NCBI RefSeq assembly: GCF_020906515.1
Contig: NC_085852.1
Span: 1,736,001-1,800,000, forward strand
Origin: Vanrija pseudolonga
Lineage: Eukaryota > Basidiomycota > Tremellomycetes > Trichosporonales > Trichosporonaceae
DNA: 64,000 bases
Direction: 5' to 3'
A program made the translations under genes and the position numbers. The notes beneath the pieces were generated by a model, which was not told the DNA's origin, did not search any database, and worked only from the letters and a program-made list of their open reading frames with translations. Positions 56,901-64,000 of the stretch are shown piece after piece. The first letter of the stretch is position 1. Every line of letters starts with the position of its first letter.

Positions 56901-56915
56901 CACGTGGCACACGTG
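56901..56915. promoter_or_regulatory. Two palindromic CACGTG E-boxes nine bases apart
   Basis: CACGTGGCA is present twice in direct succession (CACGTG at 56901-56906 and 56910-56915), so bHLH dimers would bind about one helical turn apart. The pair is about 880 bp after the oxidase stop and 2.3 kb before the monooxygenase start; its target is not clear. Confidence 0.4.
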
Positions 56916-58858
56916 GCACCGGGCACCCACCCCCGATCAACCTCCACCCCGCAGATCCACCACCGCCCATCGGGGCAATACAGCGCCAAATGTCCTACCA
57001 CCCCAGCCTCCCCACACTCCCCACGACTGCTACCAGCGGCTGTCGACGGCGCGGCGCGGTGCGGCGCTCACGCAGTGCTATTACGGGCGACGGGTGCGGC
57101 GCGTCGTGCCGACTGTGCGGGGTGGGTGTGGACACGGTTCGAGTGGGTGCTGGGGTGGTGGGGTGGGACACGGTTCTGCGGCGGGTTGAGGCCGCTGGCT
57201 TGTGGTTGCTGGGTGTTGTCGTCGTTATCCTGCGTACTTCCGTGGTCGGGTACCGCCTGGCCGCCTGGTTAGCAAGCAAGCATGGGTCGTCGTCGTCGGT
57301 GCGAGCAGGTTGTGAGTGGTGGTGGTGAGTCGTGAGTTGGCCGTGCAGGCCGTCGTGGTGACTCGCTCGCGGCGGTCGGTGACTGTGTGGCGTTGTGACG
57401 CTGTGGCGCAGCGGTGGCATGGGTGACGAGACAAGTCGGGGCCAGCTGCGGGGAAGAGTCATGTCAAGAGTCCCGCCTCGACCCCACCCCGTCGTCAGTC
57501 CCAATCGTCAGCAACGACCTGCCTGGTCCACATCGTCGTCGACTCTGGCACACAGGCCAATGACAACCCGTGAATTGCGCCAACGCAACTCGAGAGTGGG
57601 GCAACGTTGCGATCGAGACACAACAACGACGACACCACACCACTCCAGCCCGCGTCGAGGCGGCGCCCCCCCGCCGGTTGTCGCTGCCGCCACGGTATCC
57701 GGGGCAGTTTCGCTCGCCATGACGCTGCGAGCGACGCAACATTCGATATTGGCAGCGCAACGGGTAAACCCCTGTGCGTGTCATTGGCGCTATCTTTGCC
57801 TCTAGGCACAACAAAGTGCACGGCTAGAAGACACCCGGAGAGCCCATGTGCGCGATATCAGCGTGTTATTGGGCCACAGGTCGCCGAGGGCAGCAGGCAA
57901 GGCGGGGGCCACGGCCCGCTCGTTCCGTGCGGGGCCCAGGGGGAGCTCGACGAGCGCATACGGCTCGACTTGTCCGGACAGCTGAGGGCGGCTCTACTCG
58001 GCCCACGGGGGCTCATGCCGCCTTGGTGGTGCCTCGCACGTGAGAAACGTGGGTAGATAGCGCGGCTACGCTGCACGGGCTGCACGGGTACTGCTGTTCC
58101 CGGGGACACACCTTCGGCATCGTCGGTCGAGGATCGGCTCGTGTCAGGAAATTGGCGTTTCAAGTGTCGGAGCAGAGGATGTCGTCGAGGTGGGCTGGGC
58201 TGGCGGGGCCAGGTGGGCGTGGCGTGGCGTGATTGCCGTGGCCGTGTGCTCAAGTCGAGGCGATCCGAGGTGCTGCGCACGTATCGAGCTAGCTGCTGTG
58301 CCAGTGCGCTCGCTGCTTGGCGAAGTGAGCTGACTGCTCGATCATGTACAGGCAGCGGTGGTGCTGACAGCTGACAGAGCAGCGAGCTTGGCACCAGCTT
58401 GGGACGGGGGACTGGGCTGCCTGCCTGGCTGTTGTACCAGCAGCCCACACTGTCCGGCGCAACCTCGGCATCCCGCCGAGCTTGAACAGTCGGGCAATTC
58501 CTAGCCGCTCTACCCCCAGCCTCACGCCAGCACGCCAGACAACTCCGGACCGGAAGTATGATGGCTGTTGCTGGCTTTGCTCCCTCGCAGCGGGGGCCTG
58601 GTGCGGCGGTGGCAGGGAGAGTGCGTGGCCTTGCTTGCCTTGCACGATGCCCGCCGCGCTGCCGCTCGAGTGACCCGACCGACCGACCTGCCTGGTCGTT
58701 CGCAACACATTCGGTTCGGTCCACCCGAGAAAGGCACCCAAATGCACCCAAATCAAACGTCACGTTTGCAGGGTTTCGGATTGTTTTCTGTCCGGCAAAG
58801 CGCAACCGGCTGCCCCACAAACCCCATGGGGGGTGGATAATGACTTTTCGTTGGCTGA

Positions 58859-58892
58859 GGGGAGGGGTGGGGGAGGGAGGGGAGATGGGGGG
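58859..58892 (+). other. G-run tract able to form a quadruplex
   Basis: Six runs of three to six G separated by one to three bases lie about 320 bp before the monooxygenase start, on the coding strand. The pattern satisfies G-quadruplex criteria; formation is not shown. Confidence 0.5.
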
Positions 58893-59033
58893 ACATGCAT
58901 GCGGAGACTGGGCAGTAGGGCAGCAGGGCAGCAGCGGTGGGCGTGCCACGCCGCCGCGACGCGGGTGAGCTGCGCCGTACCGCGGGGCCGCTGCGGCTAC
59001 AGCAGGTTGCACCACCGTTCCGTGCCCCTCGCA

Positions 59034-59116
59034 CCCCTCGGCACAATGTCGTCGCTGTCGAGATAACACCACCTCGACATCGGGGTACATAAACACCCCT
59101 CGCATGGGCCGAGGGG
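59034..59116. promoter_or_regulatory. Core promoter of the monooxygenase gene with repeated CCCCT/AGGGG elements
   Basis: CACCCCTCG occurs at 59032-59040 and again at 59094-59102; the second copy forms a perfect 7-bp inverted repeat with CGAGGGG at 59110-59116 across a 7-bp spacer. AGGGG/CCCCT is the stress-response element of Msn2-type zinc fingers. A TATA-like TACATAAAC lies between the copies (about 59086-59094) and a run of T follows at 59122-59129. Confidence 0.5.
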
Positions 59117-59212
59117 CAACTTTTTTTTCTTCTCAACAAGCTTGCACTTCTCTCTCTCGCAGCGACCCCTATAGAGACGAAGCAGCCAACAGCACCCTAA
59201 CACGCACACACC

Positions 59213-61237
59213 ATGACCGTCGCTACCGCCTCCTCATCTGCCGCGCCGGCCTTCAAGGCCAACCCGAAGGGTACGACCGCGGTGTCCTACGAGCCCGCAA
59301 CGCTCGAGCAGGCGCTGCTAGTCGAGCCGCCCCTCACCTTTGAGCCGGTGCAGGAGGACATCCACCCCAAGTACCTGTACGGCGCGGAGACGCCCAACCC
59401 CGACAACACCAAGGGCGACCTCTCGCCCATCGCGCAGGCGTACATTGCGCAGTGGAACAAGACGCTCGAGGCCATCAACGCCGACGCGTCGCAGGCCAAC
59501 CTCGACCAGCTCGACGCGCTGATTGTCGACCACGCCCAGCTCAAGGACCACATGGCCATCACCTGGGACTTCCACCAGTTCACCGGCCTCGCCGACATCA
59601 AGAAGGCGATCGCTGCCCAGGCCGCCAAGTTCAAGATCCGTAACTTCAAGATCGACACCACAAGCGACCACCGCTACAAGGACTCGATCTCGGTGCAGAC
59701 GCTGCACGCTGCCAAGGCGGACGCCGCGGCCGTCGAGTGGGTCCAGGTCGTTGCCGACTTTGAGAACGAGTACGGCTGGGGTAAGGCCCTCTTCCGTCTT
59801 GTTTCTGTCAAGGACCCCAAGGCCCCCGGCGGCCTCAAGGCCTACACCGTCTACACGGGCCTCGACAACATCAAGGGCAACGAGGAGAAGCTCGGCCGCA
59901 CGCGTGAGCTCGGCGCCAGCCACGGCGAGAACCTCGAGCGCAAGATCTGGGCCGACCGCCGCAAGCAGGACTTTATCTGGGGCGGCGACAAGCAGCCCGT
60001 TGTGCTGATTGTCGGTGGTGGCCAGGGTGGCCTGAACACTGCCGCCCGCCTCAAGGTCATGGGCATCCCCTCGCTCATCATCGAGAAGAACGACCGTATC
60101 GGCGACAACTGGCGCAACCGCTACGCTACACTCACCCTCCACGACCCCGTCTGGTACGACCACCTGTCGTACATCCCCTTCCCTGACACATGGCCCATCT
60201 TCACGCCCAAGGACAAGCTCGGCGACTGGTTCGAGTCGTACGCCAACCAGATGGAGCTCGCCTTCTGGACCAAGAAGACGGTCACGGGTGCCGACTACAA
60301 CGACGCCACCAAGACCTGGACCGTCACCATCAAGGACAATGTCACGGGCGAGGTCACGACCCTCAACCCCAAGCACGTCGTCATGTCCACCGGCCACTCG
60401 GGCGAGCCCAACTGGCCTACGTTCAAGGACCAGGAGAAGTTCAAGGGCAAGCTCCACCACTCGTCGGTCCACGGCACGGGTCTGAGCTACAAGGGCGAGA
60501 ACGCACTCGTTGTCGGCGCATGCAACTCGGCCCACGACATTGCGCAGGACTTTTACGAGCAGGGTGCCAAGCCAACCATCCTCCAGCGCTCGACCACCTG
60601 TGTCATCGCGTCCGACGTCGGCCTCAGGATCACCACCGCCGGCCTGTACGAGGAGGGCGGCCCCAAGACGGCCACTGCCGACCTCATCTTCCAGTCGATC
60701 CCGATCCACCTGCTCAACTTTGTCATGCAGCAGCAGTTCCGTGAGACGTGCAAGCAGGAGAAGAAGCTGCACGACTCGCTCAAGGCCGTCGGCTTCAAGA
60801 TGGACGCGGGCTACGGCGGAACCGGCCTGTTCGGCAAGTACTTCCGCCGCGGCGGTGGCTACTACATTGATGTCGGTGCCTCGGGCCTCATTGCCGACAG
60901 GAAGATTGGCTGGAAGCAGGGTGTCGAGATTGACCGCTTCACCGAGAACGGCGTCGTGTTCACCGACGGCTCGACGCTCGACAACCTGGCCGTTGTGGTG
61001 CTCGCCACGGGCTACTCGAACATGCGCGACACGGCCCGCCGCATCTTTGGCGACAAGGTCGCCGACCGCCTCAACCCCGTCTGGGGCCTCGACCAGGACG
61101 GCGACCTCGCCACCATGTGGCGCGACTCGGGTCACCCCGGCTTCTGGTACATGGGCGGCAACCTTGCCCTCTCGCGCTTCTACTCCAAGCTGCTTGCGCT
61201 CAGGATCATTGCCCACGAGCGCGGCTTCATCAACTAG
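59213..61237 (+). CDS. Flavin-containing monooxygenase with N-terminal NTF2/SnoaL-like domain
   Basis: This single exon of 674 residues starts after a short A/C-rich leader (cacaccATGa). Residues about 70-235 look like an NTF2/SnoaL-type fold (PIAQAYIAQWNKTLEAINAD ... DFHQFTGLADIKKAI ... WVQVVADFENEYGWGKALF). The C-terminal part is a complete class B flavin monooxygenase. It has FAD motif VLIVGGGQGGLNTAARL (about 264-280), ENDRIGDNWRNRYATL, the LHHSSVHG segment, NADPH motif ALVVGACNSAHDIAQDF (about 431) and VVVLATGYSNMR (about 594). Relatives oxygenate amines, sulfides or indole pyruvate, or act as Baeyer-Villiger enzymes; the substrate is unknown. High use of C-ending codons and no introns suggest strong expression. 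Annotation as dimethylaniline monooxygenase would be over-specific. Confidence 0.9.
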   Translation: MTVATASSSAAPAFKANPKGTTAVSYEPATLEQALLVEPPLTFEPVQEDIHPKYLYGAETPNPDNTKGDLSPIAQAYIAQWNKTLEAINADASQANLDQLDALIVDHAQLKDHMAITWDFHQFTGLADIKKAIAAQAAKFKIRNFKIDTTSDHRYKDSISVQTLHAAKADAAAVEWVQVVADFENEYGWGKALFRLVSVKDPKAPGGLKAYTVYTGLDNIKGNEEKLGRTRELGASHGENLERKIWADRRKQDFIWGGDKQPVVLIVGGGQGGLNTAARLKVMGIPSLIIEKNDRIGDNWRNRYATLTLHDPVWYDHLSYIPFPDTWPIFTPKDKLGDWFESYANQMELAFWTKKTVTGADYNDATKTWTVTIKDNVTGEVTTLNPKHVVMSTGHSGEPNWPTFKDQEKFKGKLHHSSVHGTGLSYKGENALVVGACNSAHDIAQDFYEQGAKPTILQRSTTCVIASDVGLRITTAGLYEEGGPKTATADLIFQSIPIHLLNFVMQQQFRETCKQEKKLHDSLKAVGFKMDAGYGGTGLFGKYFRRGGGYYIDVGASGLIADRKIGWKQGVEIDRFTENGVVFTDGSTLDNLAVVVLATGYSNMRDTARRIFGDKVADRLNPVWGLDQDGDLATMWRDSGHPGFWYMGGNLALSRFYSKLLALRIIAHERGFIN

Positions 61238-63282
61238 ACGGGAAGGAAAGGGGGTTCTTTAGAGTCAAGTCAGCAGTAGTTGTACAGATGTATCGGATTG
61301 CACACAAACACAAGAGCACGCGAGCGAAGCGAGCGGGCGAGAGTGTGGCGGGGAGAGTGAGCAGCAGGCAGCAGAGTGTCTGCCCTTGATTCTCTGTCAA
61401 CGAGAGCACAGCCAGCGAGCCGTGAGCCATAACCAGCCAGCGGAGAGCTCCGAGTTGTTACTTTGTGCAGCACTCACGAGTGTACAAGGCTTGCCATTCG
61501 TGCACACACACCGAGGCGACGTCAATCAACTCTGCTCCATGCGAGACCCACAGCCGCGGCAGTCGGGCAGTCACCGTCGCCGCAGCAGCACCTCGGTCGG
61601 TCGACTCGTACACCGGTTCCGCACGGCATAGGTGTCGACTCGGCCGAATCTCCGTCTCGGAGACGGCAGCGGCACGCTCACATGCCCAGCATGCCATGCA
61701 CCCACCCGCCACATGCGCCGACGTGTGGTCTTGACTGCCGCGGTGGCCGCCGCGGAACAGTGCCACACCGGGCCGGAACCGCGACGAACGACGCTAGGGC
61801 GGTAATCTACGGTATGGCCATGGTCGAGGAATGCAACAGTCACCGAGGCCAGTAAGCGCTCCAGCCGACGAGCCTACGGCGCCCACGTGTGGTTGTTGCA
61901 TGCGGTACCCCGCGGGCACGGGTGGGGGTGGCCTATCAGTCTTTGAAGGGCTAGCAGTGTTGCACATGCTCGTTGTCGACCAGCAGCCAACCATGAGCCA
62001 GACGATGCATGGTGCACCGCAGCGCCTGTGTAGTCGCCGAACCCCGAGCGAGTGCTGCTCGTGTGCTCGTGTGCACGCAATGCCAGCCAGCAAGCATACA
62101 TAGGCCCGCCTAACGCCGCCCTGATTCCGACGATAACGCTGGAACCTGGAACTGCGCGAGTGGGGCGGTGGGAACGCAAGTCTGAAAGAGGTGGCGGGGT
62201 GGGCTGTGGTGGTGGGTGTGTCGTCGGGTGTCTCTTGGCCAACGATGCCGGGCAGGTGCCGCTGCAAACTCTCTCTCGGGTCCGTGGCGTCGTCTGTCTA
62301 TTGACAAAGTCTCTCAGTTGCCGTTGCCGCTCTGCGGGGGCCGGTGGGCTCTGGGCCGGAATAATCGCTGCTGGCTATAGGCTGCGGCTGCAGCTGCATG
62401 CCCGGTCTCGGCAGGGACGGCGGTTATCTCTGGCTCTGGGTGCATTGTGCTGATTTGCTGGCCGGCGTTGTAGTGGGGTGAGGGGAGGGGGGTATGCAGC
62501 AGTTCATTGGGAATGCAGGCGGGGAGGAGGGTGCAAGGGTCACGCGGGGGCTTTTGGTGCAGGCGTGCGTGCAGGCAGGCAGAGTGACCGTTAACGGGAG
62601 TATTTCCGAGTCGTCACTAATAACGGTTTAGTTATGGCAGCAATGGCGTTATTTGTGCAGCAGAGAAGGAGAGACGACCGCTACGGTGACGGTGGGTGGG
62701 TGCACAGCGGCGGCCACAGCCACAGCCACACAACCCCCCCCTCACATTCCTCGGTTTTCCCCCCTCCAACTGTTGCAACTCTGCACACATTTGTTGTTGC
62801 TCTTATTCATCTTCAGCAGCAGCGACAGCAGCGACAGCCACGTCCTCGACATCCCTGTCGATATCCCAAAAAGCCGCAATCTGTGGCCCGTTCGCCCGCC
62901 CACCCACTCCCCCCCCCCTCGCCGTGCATTGGAAAACAATCCCACCTTGAACCCTTTTCAATCTGGCTTCCCTTAGAAAGGACAATTCGTCTCCGTCGTG
63001 ACTGTCACTTGCCTGACTGCCTGCCCATAGCCGGGACCGCACACCTCTGTCCCAACTTGATGCTCTTGTCGTCGTCAACTTGAATCACCTTGCTACACCC
63101 ACAAAAAGCATTGCTTCTTCGCCCATTGCACATTGATTCTCGCGCTCTAGGACTCGCTCTCTTCTTTCCCCCCCGGGCCCCTTCCTCCGCACCCTTCTTC
63201 CCTCCCGACCTCCTCGCCCTCAACTCTTTCACTCCCTCCAACTCTTCTCTTCCCCCCACCCACCATCGCACAAACAAACAAA
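61238..63282. other. 2.0-kb gene-free region upstream of the HEN1-like gene
   Basis: After the monooxygenase 3' flank there are scattered Arg/Cys/His-rich frames with no protein character. A CACGTG is at 61884-61889. A G-rich stretch lies at 62474-62492. Myb-type sites are listed separately. From about 63090 a nearly pure pyrimidine leader runs into the CAAACAAACAAAATG start of the next gene. Confidence 0.5.
62588..62627. promoter_or_regulatory. Myb-type AACGG sites, one as a 10-bp palindrome
   Basis: CCGTTAACGG (62588-62597) is a perfect palindrome carrying two AACGG cores, and TAACGG recurs at 62621-62626. AACGG is the core bound by Myb-repeat factors. The cluster is about 690 bp before the HEN1-like start; its role is unproved. 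Confidence 0.35.
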
Positions 63283-64000
63283 ATGGCTGCAGCGACCGCA
63301 GTACTCGACAATGGAGGCGTCCAGCTCGCAGACAAGGCAGCCGCCGCTGCCCATCACCCGGCTCACGGCCACCCCGCATCGCCACCAACGCTCTCGCCTT
63401 CGGCTCTGCCGACTAACGCCCCCGCCCCAGAGGTGTCCATGGTCGAGGCTAGTGACTTTACCGGTGTCACCTTTACTCCCGAGTAAGTGCCGCCTCGCTT
63501 CCAACACAGTCCACCCCGCTAACCACCCGCGTGACAGGCTCTGGATTCAACGACGAACCTGGGCCCTTGACGCCCTCCGCACCGAGGGTGCTCGCTCCAT
63601 CCTCGATTTTGGCTGCGGACCAGGATCTCTGCTGCAGACGGCCGTCATTCCTCCCTCTACGGTTCCTGAAAAGCCCATCATCGGTAGCAACGGCGAAATC
63701 CCAGACGGCATTTCGCTTTACACGCAGGTGAGTACGAGCACTTTCGCCGGCGGCCACACTCGAGCCCGACAGCGGGGCAGTGGGCGCCTGACAGTGGGGG
63801 CCCGGGGCTGGATCACGGGCCTACCGCTGGAGCCACACCAACTGGCAAACCGCACTCCGCCCTGAGGGGCGTCCTGTCCCGGACCCCCGTCCGCTGTCCA
63901 CAACGATGGCTGGCTATGGTTGGCTACCGGTCCCGTCCCATCCAACGTTGACTGGCTAGTTGCATGCTGACCCTCCGCCCCACAGCGCCTCGCCGCAGTC
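63283..64000 (+). CDS. HEN1: HEN1-like small-RNA 2'-O-methyltransferase, N-terminal part (runs off the window)
   Basis: Three exons are visible (63283-63482, 63538-63727, 63986-64000 and beyond; introns of 55 and 258 nt), giving about 135 residues. After a His/Ala/Pro-rich start comes GVTFTPELWIQRRTWALDAL, the PPL-x-x-QR-type entry of HEN1 proteins, then ILDFGCGPGSLLQTA, the SAM-binding motif I, then PPSTVPEKPI. HEN1 methylates the 3'-terminal ribose of small RNAs and protects them from tailing. The metal-binding ExxEHxxH motif that would settle the identity lies beyond the window. Another Rossmann methyltransferase remains possible. Confidence 0.65.

Larger units (their letters stand above)
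56026..59212. other. 3.2-kb gene-free region upstream of the flavin monooxygenase gene
   Basis: It holds the 3' flank of the oxidase gene and the upstream region of the monooxygenase gene. Sites listed separately are a pair of E-boxes (56901-56915), a G-run tract (58859-58892) and a promoter block with CCCCT/AGGGG elements (59034-59116). Frames of up to about 415 codons occur on the minus strand but are Arg/Ser/Pro-rich with no recognisable feature, as expected of GC-rich DNA. Confidence 0.5.

Noticed and set aside
57120-57150. GGTTCGAGTGG string resembling a tRNA T-loop
   Set aside because: The arms do not pair and no cloverleaf can be drawn around it.
57858-59105. 415-codon minus-strand frame upstream of the monooxygenase gene
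   Set aside because: It crosses the likely promoter of the next gene and the G-run tract, and the translation is Arg/Ser/Pro/Ala with no recognisable segment.

Overview
The window is nuclear DNA of a GC-rich basidiomycete yeast. A Tremellomycete of the Trichosporonales type (Cutaneotrichosporon/Vanrija/Apiotrichum-like) is my best guess, but that placement is inference. The evidence is eukaryotic: nearly every gene is interrupted by GTRNGT...AG introns with CTAAC/CTGAC branch sites just before the acceptor, and proteins such as RPB3, CDC16, DBR1, SURF6, farnesyltransferase beta and a kinesin-6 are present. I find 23 genes, the first and last cut by the window ends. I saw no tRNA, rRNA, transposon, virus-like element or CRISPR array.

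Layout. 1-10.5 kb: the 3' end of proline dehydrogenase, a GPI-anchored secreted protein and RPB3 (all +), then a kinesin-6, a mitochondrial hot-dog thioesterase and a quinate-permease-like MFS carrier (all -). 10.5-13.3 kb is gene-free. 13.3-19.4 kb: an indoleamine 2,3-dioxygenase followed by a tandem pair of paralogues of no family I can name; their conserved core (PD[IL]VI ... E[LV]KR ... QAxYY) looks like a PD-(D/E)XK nuclease fold. 19.5-25.2 kb (all -): p47/Shp1-type UBX protein, DAHP synthase and farnesyltransferase beta. 26.5-31.5 kb: a THEM6-like thioesterase-fold protein and a SUZ protein (+), then SURF6/Rrp14 (-). 32.3-42.1 kb: a CLASP/Stu1 protein and lariat debranching enzyme (-), the latter sharing a 229-bp promoter with APC/C subunit CDC16 (+). 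42.8-64 kb (all +) is sparse: a small mitochondrial membrane protein, a 1317-residue disordered orphan after a 3.5-kb gene-free stretch, a GPI-anchored glyoxal/copper-radical oxidase, an NTF2-flavin monooxygenase fusion, and the start of a HEN1-like small-RNA methyltransferase, separated by gaps of 2-3 kb.

How the genes relate. Most are unlinked housekeeping genes. Loose themes are aromatic metabolism (DAHP synthase, tryptophan-cleaving dioxygenase, quinate carrier), mitosis (kinesin-6, CLASP, CDC16) and RNA biology (RPB3, DBR1, SURF6, SUZ protein, HEN1). None forms a convincing cluster.

The features most worth following are the tandem nuclease-like pair (one copy has a hexanucleotide array inside its putative catalytic core and a one-base frame break), the extremely short introns (down to 32 nt), micro-exons of 6 and 19 nt, and short motifs shared between intergenic regions. 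All exon boundaries are my own reading of splice signals and reading frame; no alignment, transcript data or database search was available.
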